Assembly: GCA_037074765.1 (NCBI GenBank)
Contig: JBAMDO010000106.1
Span: 248,001 to 312,000 of the forward strand
Direction of reading: 5' to 3'
DNA length: 64,000 bases
Source: Mansonella perstans
Taxonomy: Eukaryota; Nematoda; Chromadorea; Rhabditida; Onchocercidae
Positions 1-26,300 of the stretch are shown here, piece after piece. Each line of letters begins with the position of its first letter. Position 1 is the stretch's first letter. The position numbers and the translations under genes were made by a program. The notes under the pieces were generated by a model. The model was not told the DNA's origin. It saw nothing but the letters and a program-made list of their open reading frames with translations, and ran no database searches.

Positions 1-3
1 TAC

Positions 4-3000
4 CTTTTTAAATCGCTCCAGGATGCATGAAATGGCTTCTAAAGTTCGAAGTCGAATTTCTTTCTCCTTCTGAAATCTAGTTAGGTATGAAAACAGAATA
101 TGTTAGGAAATAATGAAATCTAACAATGTCTGAAAAATTCACTTCCGTCAGAAGCAAAACTGGACAATTTAATAATGCTTCAATGTGAGATGTGAAATGC
201 CCGATAACACAGTTTCGATCCATTTCGTTTAAGTCGCTGAGATAAGAAATAATACCCACAAACTAAAATGAAGGGAATTAAACAAACAACAAGAACAATA
301 CGACGACCTGTGATGCAACTTGAAAAACTTTAACGTAAAATAATATTTAAAATATAATATTGCAAATATTATATTACATCCTTCTAAACCGCAAACATTT
401 TGAAAACAATAACAAATTAATCGAATGATTTCGATAGAAATTTGGCTGATGAATAGCGCGATACTTCCGCCGGTGACAAAAAATGTGAAACCAACCAACT
501 CGTTCATCAGTTCTGCATTGATCAAATAAAGACAGAAACGAAAAACACATTCATGCCACTCCATTAAGTTCTTCTTCAACTTCCCCGCTAATTTAATTAT
601 CTAAAAGTCCAATTAATCCTCCTCACAGTGAAATAACAATATACTAATTACAAAGATATTTTTAGACATTAGCATCTCTGATTTTTGTCTCGTGCCGCTA
701 CATCAGTAACTGAATTACTTTGGTTAGAAAACAAGAAAAAAATGAGTAGCAAAAATGTAGAGTGCGGCAAAACGAATGGGACTCATAATATTCCAGATCA
801 CTGTTTTTAGAAATAACTGATAGCTGAACTTGTAAAATTTACTTCCAAAGCACTATTAAGTCTAAGATGAGGATCGGCTTCCACAGATTCCTGTCGAAAA
901 ATAAATTCGATGGCTTTGACAAACAAGTGCTTCTGTTGTAAATATCTTTCAACTGTTTGCATCGGTATAAGATACTGTACCAATCGTTCTCCTAGTGCAG
1001 CAAAATCACACTGATATTGCAAACGAGATGCCCTTAAAAATTTGAGTACCTAGAAAAGAAATGTCTCGGACGAGATTAAAGTGTAAGTTTTTCTACTAGT
1101 ATGTAAACTTGAGATTATTCTGCACCAGAGATATGAAATGATTCAATTAAAGATACAAAGTCGTAATTTACAATGTAAAATGCGTAATTTATTTTTTGTG
1201 TTATCAATTTCTACTTGGAACATGCTTAACTGCGAAATATTATCAGGAAAGTCGTCAGTGAAAATTTGGATACACTGAACAGGTGGCCACTTTTCTATCA
1301 TCCTACTATAATGTTAGATACCAAGAGTTCCAAATTTATTTTCCAGTAAAACTTGCATTTTAAAATGAAGCCTAGGATCTTTTAACATTGCGTGAACAGC
1401 GTTTGACAGTTGTTTTGTCCATGGTGGGTGAGCACGTTTTGCAATATCAATCAGCGCTTCACACCGCAAATCCAAATTTGCAATGCTTTCTGCTACAACC
1501 AAACACCGCTCATCCCACGGATTAGAACTGGAAACGACACCGGCAGAACTAGTCGCAATTTTCTGTAGAAATGTTGAAAATTTAGCAAGATTATCACTGC
1601 ACTAATCAAAGGTCGCTCTAATATACATTCATAACTTTTTGTTTTGTTTCCTTTCAACTAACGTTAAAAAACCAAACCAATGTAACAGGAGCTGCTACGG
1701 AAGAAAAAAAATGCTTTAATTTCTGACAAACATCAAGACTTTTTCCACACAATACATATTTCTCTAACTGATAGTGTTAATATAATTGATTTATAGATCT
1801 GCCGTAACGATATTTATGATAACACCTAGCATAAATCAATTTGACAACTGCTTTTTTTTCTTTAGACAAATAAAGCTTACCAAAATGTAATTGTATAGTG
1901 TACGATCAGGATCTAATTTAAACTCATTCATGTAAGGCCTTGCATATTGATCAATATTACATTTGATCAACTGCACACTTTTCACTCGTTCCAATATTAC
2001 GTAACAGATTGATTCAACTGTTTGTACCTGAAATTCAAAAACAACAGCATCGATTATGGAACAGAATTATAAAACAAAGGATACAAACTAGTGAAAAAAG
2101 GATTAAATTCAATTACATATTCTAACTATGTTAAAAGGAATACTTTCTGCTACAGCCAAACACCGTCCATCATTATTCTTATCCGCGTGAATAATGACAG
2201 AGAAATTACAATGAAAAAGTGAATGTAATGAAAATTAAGAGACTTTTTTCCAATCCAAGCTAATCCTACTTAGCCGCTTATGCACCTTCAAAAGTTTATT
2301 ATTTCGCTTACCTCATAAGTACTATAACTCATCGTACATTGATAAACATTTTTCAGCCTTTCCATTGACCGCAAATTTTTTACATAAACGTTTAATTCTC
2401 CCATCAAATCATCTGGATTTTCGGAATAACACCCGATAACTGAGAGTGCATACGCAACTTCCGCCTAAAATGGCACATTAGAAATTAATGCATAAAGTTC
2501 AGAAATTTTTAGACGTAGTCTAGATGCACCTAAAGTACAGACAAATCGGTGTATGAAGAGATTTAAAAAAGTAAATTCAGATTATCGCCTATAAATGTCC
2601 GAAAGTCTGATTCACTTTTGAAAAAAACGCTTATCAACAGCCCTGATCAGTTCATTACCAAGCTGTAGACATCAACTTAAAAAATTACACTCAGACCAAT
2701 TTAATTTGTTATTCACCTGACGACATGGAGTTATAGAACAATCAAGTAAGTTCTGCACAACTCTTTCCATGGCTGATGCAATTTTAAACGAAATTTCGGG
2801 AAAGCATTCTGGGTGTTCTATCTCGATTGCACGAGCTATGTCCATCAAAAATGTCTTGAAACATGAGCAGGAAGTTCTAGGATCATTTATAATTACAACT
2901 GGGATGACATCTTCTTCTAAAAAACGCAGTGCTTCCATGATGTCACTGATCATACCTAAAATTAAAGGAGTTTGATAGAAATTTAGTTTATTCGAAAATT

Positions 3001-6000
3001 AACCTCGTCTTTGCAGCATAAAAGCTATGCTATTATCTCAACGCAAAACTTGAGAAAGCTGCTAAAACTCGGCGTTAAGTTGCAAATTCAAATATAATAA
3101 TTATTTCCATAGTGACTTGCCACGAATTGTGAACTGAATTTCCGCCAATAAATGCTCAAAATTTCCTCTTTCTTTGATCCATTCCTCCAGCGTTTTTCGA
3201 TAACGACACCATATCAAGCGTGCTTCGCAGAATTGTCCATTTTTGCAGAAAATTTCAAAGATATGTTCCCATGAGCAACCACTAAGAAATTCTGACCACA
3301 AATCAATTCCCGAAAACTTACTACAGCACGGTTTTCGCTGAAAATAAATAAGTTGTCACTAAATTTCTTTTCAAAAATTCTTTGTTCTGCAATATTTTGT
3401 GATGTCCTCATTTAAACTGCAAATCTGAAACTCACCCAAGGACCAAGCACTTCGCGATATGACTGGTAGTTGTAGCGCATTTGCGACAGCTTCTCTTTCG
3501 TCTCATCATCTAAACAAAATTAAAAAGTGCAGGAAATTTTCCGGTTGTTTAAATACAACTTAAAGTTTAAAATGTCAGACAAGTGCAGTGTTCAAAACAA
3601 CCTGTAATTCCGAGATTTTTCGTGAAATCTAATATTTTCTTGACCCATGAATGGCTTGGACAATACATTATTGCAGCTATGCACATTTCAGCCACCTGAA
3701 TAGATGAGCAACATTTAACATGTTTATTCAAATTCTTATTTCAAAATTTAAGATAATGAAGAATGCGGGTACGGCGGACTTGGATCTTCAGTATAGCTAT
3801 TTGTAATGATGATTGAAAATTTTGTGAGAATTAAAGAACAATGGAAATATCTACCCAGTTTTGATCCGAAACTTGCATCATACATTCAAGAAACTTGTCC
3901 AATTCATGTATTTCGAGGTCAGTCCAACCCATTATTCCAGCATCTATGAAATGCGCAATACGAGCTATATGGATTTTCTGAAATTATTTAGTTTTCTTGC
4001 AATTGTATATTTGCATTTTCACTTTATCTCATTTACCACCATATTTAAAATGAAAAATGAAAGTTAGACCTCTACATTCAAGCTGAATGTTCGAGCAAAT
4101 TCCTCAGCCTCAGCCCACCGTTGCTGATATATTAAATGATCTAAACGCATTTCTGGTTGGCACTCGTAAATTGCATGGATTCTGACTGCATTTAATTCAC
4201 TAAAATTACATGATTTCAGGAAGTAGGCACAAGCAAATTTTGCCCTGATAACCCTAGTAGAAAAATTAATAGAAAATTTGCTTTTTTCCACAGCAGTGTT
4301 CCACTATTGCTGTTGAAAAAAATGAGTAAAATAGTTCGCAAAATCTTAAATATCCCAGTATTATATCAACTACTTTTTAAATGGTCAAGAGTTTGAAAGA
4401 CGAAACTAAAAATAGTTTGCCACCTAAATATTGATGACAAATGACTTACCTACATTCATATGAGTAAAGCTGTACAAAAAGTACCAATCCTTCCTCGCGG
4501 GTAACCTTGTTCAGTAACAATGTTGAACTGCTCACTGCCTTCGTATAAATTACATCGCAAGTTCCGAAATTGCGAATTTGAAGCTAAAACTATCTTGAAT
4601 AGATTCAAAATTTTTGCGTAAATCGCATGTAAACGAATTGCGTAAACGAAAATGTAACTTACTTGGCACGTTCCTTCATGATCAATAAAAAGAAGCACCA
4701 GCTTGGTATTTTCACTTGTTTTGCCTTCTCTAGCCGGAATGTCGTCAAAAAGCATGAAATCTTTAGCTACTTCATCAGTTTTCAAAAGAACAATTGACGA
4801 AATCAGCATAGTTGTTGCAGCATCCCAAACTAACAATCGTCCATCCGTTGTCAAAGCCAAAATAAATTGGAAGATGACACGACATGTATGCTTGTCACGA
4901 TGTATATGATACCGAATTCGCACAATACCCGAAACATCTGAATTTACGGAATATATATATCTAGAGTTTAAAACTATTGTCCATCTCTCGCATTTTAATA
5001 CAGGGTTAACAACTGCTGACATAATGACGGATATGCAATGTAAGAGAGAATCCTGCTTCATTACGGTATAATTTCAACAGCAAAAATATAGAAAAAGCTT
5101 TCTCTTCTGTGAAAAAAAAGTAAAAACAAAAACGTTTAAACAAAAAACGTAGGTGCTCACCAGAAGAATAAAATTCGTCTGGAGATTTATCTAATATTTC
5201 TGCAGACAAATTAAGCAGTGCCACTTTCGCATTCTGCTCCGATGATAGCTAAATGAAGATGAATAATAAGTCTAATGCAAAATTTAAATATTTTGGAAAG
5301 GGAAAATTTAAATATTTCTGTTAATTTAAAAGTAGATTTCTATAGCTTCTTATAACGGAATCTTTAAAAAATAGAAAACCAACATGAATTACGAAAACAT
5401 TATATAATATGCTTTTATTAATTGCAGATTAACACTCAATAAAGGCTGCTTTTTTTAAATTGCATTTAGCTTAAAATGCGCTGGAAACTTCTTTTTTCGT
5501 TTTTTTTTTCTTTGCAAACACGCAATACATAAGATAAAGCTTCTAATATTTTAAAAAAAGGAATCCTTTAGTCAAAATTAGTCACATGCGATATTTCGCA
5601 TATTTTGAAATTAACGTCAACCTTCATGAAAGTGAAAATTTTACAAGCAAAAGAGCATTGAGATGACTAATGATTGCAGAGTCTACGCCAGTGTACTGTA
5701 TGTTAAACTGTTTCCAAACCATGGTTTTCATGCCCTGTAATTATTCAGTAGTTAAAAAAATTTTTTTTTTGATAAACAAATATCATTGTATCAGTCTTTA
5801 AATAAAATAATAGTTCTCAAGCCAAAAAATCATGGTATTCCAAATGATGTCTTACTATATCTATAAAAATTAAAAACCTTCTGTCTGTTTGAAATTTCGA
5901 CTTCGATTTCTTGTTCATGATGAAAATATTCGGAGTAATTTGGGAAAATAAATGAATAGATTTCACCACTTTCCAAGACAATGCACATAAGTGCATCTTT

Positions 6001-7141
6001 CAGCTGCATATCACAGCTAATTGATGCACTTTGTATTAATTTATTTTCTATCAATTTCTGAAAGAAGCGAGAAGCTAAGTTGATTATAAAAATCATCTAG
6101 ATAAAATATTTTCGATTTTACAACGTTTCAAATATTCTTTTTGGCTCAGATATTGCATGCATTTAAAAAAAAAAATCTCGAAATGATTACCACTCGATGT
6201 ATTATATGGTTGGAACCAATACTAAGAAATATGAGATTCCCGCATTTCGTTAATATTGCTATTAAATTTACTAAAGGCATGAATTTCATAGCGATTGGAT
6301 TGATATTTTCTGAAATTTGCTTAACTAGATAGTTGAAATCGATTGAACAAGAAAACAAAAAGTGATTATTAAGAAGCTCACATTAGACACATTGGATTTT
6401 ATGGATTTAGCCGAAAAAAGTGTTGAAAGTGGTGAAAATATTTGTCGACGAGAAATTCCAATTTCTTTTAGCTATGTTATTACATTCAATTGAAGCATTC
6501 ATTTTATTAACACCTCATGAACATTCCATAAAACATTTCGATGAATTATTTTACCTCCAAGATGCACTGTAACGATGAATCTGGCACCACAGTCAAAACT
6601 AAATATTGAAATATCCTCGCCTATCGCCACCACTAGTAAATCGCCATCAGCATTCATGTCACTTAAGACAGTTTTTTCTTTTCGCTCCATTTCACATTCA
6701 TCGTTTTTGCTTTCTAACCTTTCAGAAGTACCACTTTCACTTTGCACGGATTCCGTATACGATTCATCATCATCTGAACATTTCTCTGGTTTAATTAGAA
6801 AACAAATTCATAATTGAATTGAACTTAAACTGATTCCTTTATTACTTTGTCCAACTTTCAAACTACTTATCTTCCCTGATTCCAATACATCATATCATTA
6901 TTCTTTACGAAGTAATATCTGTCAAGAATTTTAAGCATGATTAAAAGAATCAATTTTTAGCTTTGCATTTTTTTAACAAAAATATTACCGAAAATTGATG
7001 CAATTATACTTGACTCGTATAGATTGTGACATTTTTGCCTGGAAAAGGTCAAATTTGCTGTTTCTTCACCATCGCTAGACATTGTCACGCTTGTGAAACG
7101 TGTACCCACAACAGCTAGCATATCCAAAATATGGCAAGTAT
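4..7141 (-). CDS. rod-1: ROD / KNTC1 kinetochore protein, N-terminal ~1,130 residues (runs off left edge)
   Basis: ROD is the large subunit of the Rod-Zw10-Zwilch complex, which recruits dynein-dynactin and Mad1/Mad2 to unattached kinetochores. Exons read 5' to 3' on minus: 7141-6989, 6785-6555, 6309-6191, 6057-5878, 5734-5645, 5248-5161, 5015-4663, 4583-4450, 4253-4070, 3977-3855, 3695-3602, 3509-3436, 3337-3121 (or 3124), 2955-2717, 2464-2312, 2027-1881, 1562-1215, 1049-843, a doubtful one near 577-496, 262-143, 69-4. Phases agree. The N-terminal part is beta-propeller-like (LLVWDAA near 4840); helical repeats follow. Diagnostic matches to human KNTC1 are EAEEFARTFSLNVE, SEFLSGCSWEHIF and EEDVIPVV. 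Start: ATG at 7121-7119, just after a splice acceptor at 7142-7143 that may be a trans-splice site; an upstream exon is not excluded. Human ROD has about 2,200 residues, so roughly half lies outside. An in-frame TAA at 1316-1314 interrupts one exon. Confidence 0.85.
1314..1316 (-). other. In-frame TAA inside a conserved ROD exon
   Basis: The exon 1562-1215 reads through in one frame except for this codon. Peptide before it (LENKFGTLGI) and after it (MIEKWPPVQCIQIF) both align, with near-equal spacing, to one continuous helical segment of human KNTC1. The only GT...AG removal preserving both sides would be a 27-nt intron, too short to be likely. A base error, a haplotype variant or a real nonsense mutation are all possible. 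Confidence 0.6.
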
Positions 7142-7143
7142 CT

Positions 7144-8190
7144 GGAAATGATAGATGATTTCCAATTAAAAAAATACTATTAAATATAAATTCTATAATT
7201 AATCATACGAAAAAATGCTAAGCTTGGATCAAACTGTTACTGAAATTTTGGAATATGCTGCAAAAGTGAAGGAGTGAAGAATAAATAAGCCATTTCTTCT
7301 GCTAGCATAGCTAATTAAAAGTGAGAATTTCAAAAATTCTAAACAAATAGAATGATGATATTATGCTGGTAACGTTGAAGAAAGGGTTTATGAAAAGCTA
7401 CAGACTTTTTTTACGTTTAATCTCTCACAGACTTTTTTACGTTTAATATTCAATTCCTTAATCGACAAAAAAAACTCAATCAATAAATCAACAAAACTTT
7501 AAACGAGTTATTCCAATATTTAAATGAGATGTTTTGTAGAATAAAAATTTTATGATAATATATGCAAATTAATTGGCATATATGAATTATAGTAGTAAAA
7601 GTAAGATGAAATGGATAATTGTAAGAAGCAATTGATAAATATATCAGAAATCTAAAAGTACTTAAAAGGAATCGAAAATATTATTGGAAGCAATTGCTAT
7701 AATTCTATCAGTTATCAATTCCACAACTGAATTACTGTCTTTTAGAGAAATAGTAACTAAAGCTTTCCTGATTTCTCCTGAACTAAAGACCTTCCTGATT
7801 TCTCCTGAACTAAAGGCTTTCCTGATTTCTCCTGAACTAAAGGCCTTCCTGATTTCTCCTGAACTAAAGGCTTTCCTGATTTCTTTTGCCCAATATTCGA
7901 ACACGTACATTCCCGCCAGTTATCACCTGTCATTTATATTACCGCCTGTGAAACGTAAGGCTTTCCTTTGAGAAAGAGCGGCAATTTAAAAAGCAGTGAT
8001 TTGTGAAGTGAAGTGATAAACAGCTGCCTAGTAGAACACAGATAAGAAGTTCTTATCATTTTTGATAGATCAGGTCTGATAACTTTGATATTCTTACTTC
8101 CACAAATAGCTTCAAAGCTGTTTTATAGAAGGAACTGGAGTGCCAGATGCTTTCTGTTAACAATGCTTTCTATATGATGTTAGCCATAAG
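7144..8190. promoter_or_regulatory. Divergent intergenic region between ROD and Pecanex
   Basis: About 1.05 kb separates the first ROD exon from the Pecanex start codon. The two genes are transcribed away from each other, so promoters for both presumably lie here (inference). Contents seen: a direct repeat of an ACTTTTTTTACGTTTAAT-like element near 7403-7452, the 27-bp tandem array at 7762-7885, and otherwise AT-rich sequence. No TATA or initiator motif could be assigned with confidence. Confidence 0.5.
7762..7885. repeat. 27-bp tandem repeat, four full copies plus a partial
   Basis: Full copies begin at 7762, 7789, 7816 and 7843; a partial copy starts at 7870. The core reads TTCCTGATTTCTCCTGAAC. 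Copies differ only in the first three bases (GCT, ACC, GCT, GCC). The period is a multiple of three and lacks stops in one frame of each strand, so it creates repetitive open frames in both directions (9-residue repeats); no splice or homology evidence supports translation. It lies between the divergent ROD and Pecanex starts. A stray partial match (AAGGCTTTCCT) occurs near 7955. Confidence 0.9.
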
Positions 8191-22472
<14,282 letters not shown>

Positions 22473-23321
22473 TATTTGCCTCAAATTTGCAAGTACATAA
22501 TTTTGATTCCGCTGCCAGTAGATAAAAATTAGGAAATAATTTATGGAAATTATTTTTGAATAAACTTGACATGTATGAATGAAGTCAGTAATAACCCGAA
22601 ACAAGTCTGCTAAATCGCAACACATACTTTCCTAAATATTTCAAAAATATTTGCTTATGCACACCACATAGTTTGGACATACAATAAAACAACACCCTTA
22701 TATCATCATAGCACAATTAAATAGATAAGGTAACATTACTCTCATTTACATACTGCTTGTATTTATTTATTTTTTTTTAGTCTATAAAATCATTAGATCT
22801 CTTACTTTTGAGAAAAGTAGTCTTCATAATATCACCATTTCATCTTTTTATATGATCATTCAGTTTGTTTATATAGGATTCACATTTTTTCTTGGATTTT
22901 TAATTTCATCTAATCAAACGAAAATAACCTATGTTCAACAACAAGATCTCTCTAAGTATCGATAATGAACACTTTACTATAACAACAGAAGCGTAAGTTA
23001 ATTATAATAATCAAAGACAGATCATAAGGCAACTTGTCAATGTAAATCTCTTATTTTGTCAGTCTAGGAATATATTCTTGATATCCTTTGAAATGTCGCA
23101 CTATAATTTGTAATTGGAAAAACAACGAGTGAAAATTGTTACTATTCGGAAAGAAAACTGACAAAATCAAGTAGAACAGATATCTCTTGTTAGTAAATCT
23201 TTTCTGCTTACTTTCATGTCATTTTCCATTAAAATGCTACATGAAAATAAGTGCTGTCAGGATAAAAACAATAATTTCACGGCAATTTAAGAATATATTG
23301 TATATAATAATAACTGGTATA
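22473..23321. other. Convergent 3' flanks of Pecanex and FCHo
   Basis: Tail-to-tail spacer of about 0.85 kb. AATAAA at 22559-22564, 87 bases after the Pecanex stop, is a good plus-strand polyadenylation signal. A minus-strand AATAAA (reading TTTATT at 22762-22767) could serve FCHo but is over 500 bases from its stop, so that link is weak. No further exon was seen. Confidence 0.6.
22559..22564 (+). terminator. Polyadenylation signal of Pecanex
   Basis: Canonical AATAAA 87 bases downstream of the TAA at 22470-22472, on the coding strand. No transcript end is available to confirm use. Confidence 0.55.
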
Positions 23322-26300
23322 TTAATTGCGGATTTCAGCATCACAAAAGTATTTGCCCGAGTAAACGTTTCGTCGTATCATAGATAAGTGATACAAATCG
23401 TCGCTTGTAATAGCTACATCCGTACCAGAGATTGTTACATTCGACGTCTACAAATGAAATTACATATTCGTATTGAACCATCAGTTTTTCTCAAAAAACG
23501 ATTGGTGGAATCAATCGTTTTTTGGAAATGGACAACTATGTTTTGGCCGTAATAATAAATCGTAATTCAAGTCGGGAAAAGTAACCTTTACTACGATCAC
23601 TATAAAAGTGGACAAAGTACTTCAAATTTATGCCAAGAAAGTGCATTAGCTAAAACAATTTAAGGATATTCCTTCGTCCACCACTGTTTTAAACTGCAAA
23701 GGCATTAAAACAGTATTGAAGGAAAAATAGAGTAAGGGATAGGAAGTCATGGTGTTCTGCAGAAAAAAAGTTTAATATTTAATATTTACTTGAAACTGAA
23801 CAAAGGTTTGTGAAGCAGTTGCAGGGCCACTAGAAAGTGAAAGTCTTGCTTTTAATGATCCGCTACATTCATCATTTCGAGAAATTTTAGCCAGTTTCCA
23901 CGATATTGTATTACTCGAAGGTGACCTAAAACATTAACTTTATTGTTAGCTTTCGAAGATTTTACGACTTAAAGAAATCCGAATTCAACACTCAGAGACT
24001 TTTTAAAAGTCAAACACATTATTTCAAATCCAACCACTTTCGTTATCAGAATACAGTATTTTAATTATTAAAAGTACTGAACCAAAAGTACATCCAGTAT
24101 TTATTTTTCTGATACTTACCATTCTGCACTAGGATCAGCAATAACATTGACCACAGATCCATCGACTTTTGTAGTGAAAACGACATTCACAAGAGAGCAG
24201 TCGATACTGCTATTCATATTTAATCGATAATCAATTCTTAAATCCGTATTTTGTGCCTCCAATTTCCAGTAAACTATTAAATTAAGTGGTGGATTTGTTG
24301 GCTCCTTTACTTCATAGGTCAAGACCTGAAACAAACGAAAATAGTATTTCAACTTCATCAGAGAATTTGGAATATCTGTTTCTTTGTAGCACATGCTGAA
24401 AGAGTCACCTCTGCATTGAAGAACTGCGAATCAGGTTTTTCAACTTTTCGAGCACACAACCATTCAGCTAATTGAGTTTTCTCAAATGTGAACGTGTATG
24501 GTGCGGTAAAAGCATCAATGACTTGAGAAATTAACTAAAAATATATTTAATGAAAATTACTATTTACTTTTATTTTTTTATTTTATTCTCATTATTTCAG
24601 AATTGTCCATATTATTTGACTTCGTTTTCAAACTTTCTTCTCGAAGACAACAATCTATTCTAAATTGAATAAAACATTTTATTTCGCTTGCATAAAAATG
24701 TGATGCCAGTTTTTTTTTTTTTTTTTTTTTGCTTAGCCAAGAGTAAACAAATTAATGATTGTGTTAATAAGAATGAATCGATCGAATGAGTAGGAAGAAA
24801 ATGATAAAGGCAATCTTCTGCAAGTATGAAGATCTTTTCTAAACAGCTGAGGACTGAATTCATTTTACAGTAAAAAAAAAAAACATAAGCGACGCTACTT
24901 GATTGTTCGGTGAAACCGTTTTGATTTTGTCGGCATTCTTCAACGTTAGGATAAGTGGATCAATGTCAGAAGTGAGATCAGTTAAAACTGGAACTACAGA
25001 AGCTGGAAACGACACAAGAACAGAACCAAAAACCCGAACTATTGTTCTGAAAAATTCATTATATTTTTGAAAGTCGGAAATAGTTTCCATGGAGTACCTG
25101 TTTTGCCACATGGAACTTATGTATTGGAACTTACCTATTCTAATTCCTTCATTTACTGAGACCACTTACTTTGCAGGATCTGTTCCTTTAAACCACGCAT
25201 GTATGTACTCATTAACTGCTATTGCAATCGGGATACGATTCTCCGCTATCGTGGCTGAAGCGCTCAATAAATTCGATGTTGACATCGTGAAAGGTGTTTC
25301 AACAGTAGTACAATGTTCTAAAGGCAAAGCCAATTCGCTTCGAAAATACGTCTGTTCATTTCCCATCAAATTCTTAAAATGTCGAAAAATTAAAAAGCCA
25401 GGTAACTAATACAATTACATTAAAAAATATAAATCTGCGACTAGAGTTTAACAAAAAATCTACGACATAATGGAAAGTCACAGGTCATAATTAATTCTTT
25501 CATGTTACAGTGTACATTTTCATCTTTATCTACAGTAGTAATAAATATTAGCTAGAATTCATATGAAGCATTAAATAGGCTAGTACAAATTAGTATCTTT
25601 ACCATTTTAGTAGAATGTTGAATAGATGGATGGTCACATGTTTGCAATGTCAAGCTAGATACTCCAGGTGTTGGGGTACTACTGTGCGGTCGAGCTCGAG
25701 CTATACTTGAACCAGACATTGAAACGGAAAATGGCAACAGTGAGCCATAGGAATCTAAAGCAGAATCCAATTAGTTTCAATCGCTAAGAAACATGATATT
25801 TTACAAAAACTTCTCGTCATACTGAAAAATTCTATAACCGCAGTAATCACACCGATAAACAAATTTGAATTAGAATTACCAAAGTGTTTTCCACGAATAT
25901 GATCATCACCGGTAAGAGCAGCACGAAGTGGTCGAACACTACCTTCTAGACCCGCATTGGAAGGTATTGAACGACGTGCAGATGACCATGGATCCTAAAA
26001 AAAGAAACAAATATATGTCAGCATTATGATAAATTATAAGCTGAAAACATGATGAAGAAACTTGCACAATCAAAAGTGCTGCTTCTGCTGAATGTTTTAG
26101 GGTGTAATACAATATTTCCGACTGCGTCTCGAAGCTCATCAACCGATGCAGCAATATTATTCTTGGATTCACTGAGGGGTTTAATGTTTATGTGGCGCAA
26201 TTTTGCCGCTTGCCGTAGATCTTCATCATCATCTAAAAATATGTGTTATAAAAAAAAGAGTAACTTAAGCTGTTAAAGACAGGAAAGTAAAATAATTCAC

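Noticed and set aside
1296..1322. A 27-nt GT...AG intron explaining the ROD stop
   Set aside because: It is far shorter than any other intron seen here, and the removed residues occupy positions that align to the human protein.
7662..7971. Overlapping open frames of 82 and 95 codons on opposite strands through the 27-bp repeat
   Set aside because: Their openness comes from a stop-free repeat whose period is a multiple of three; no splice context or similarity supports translation.
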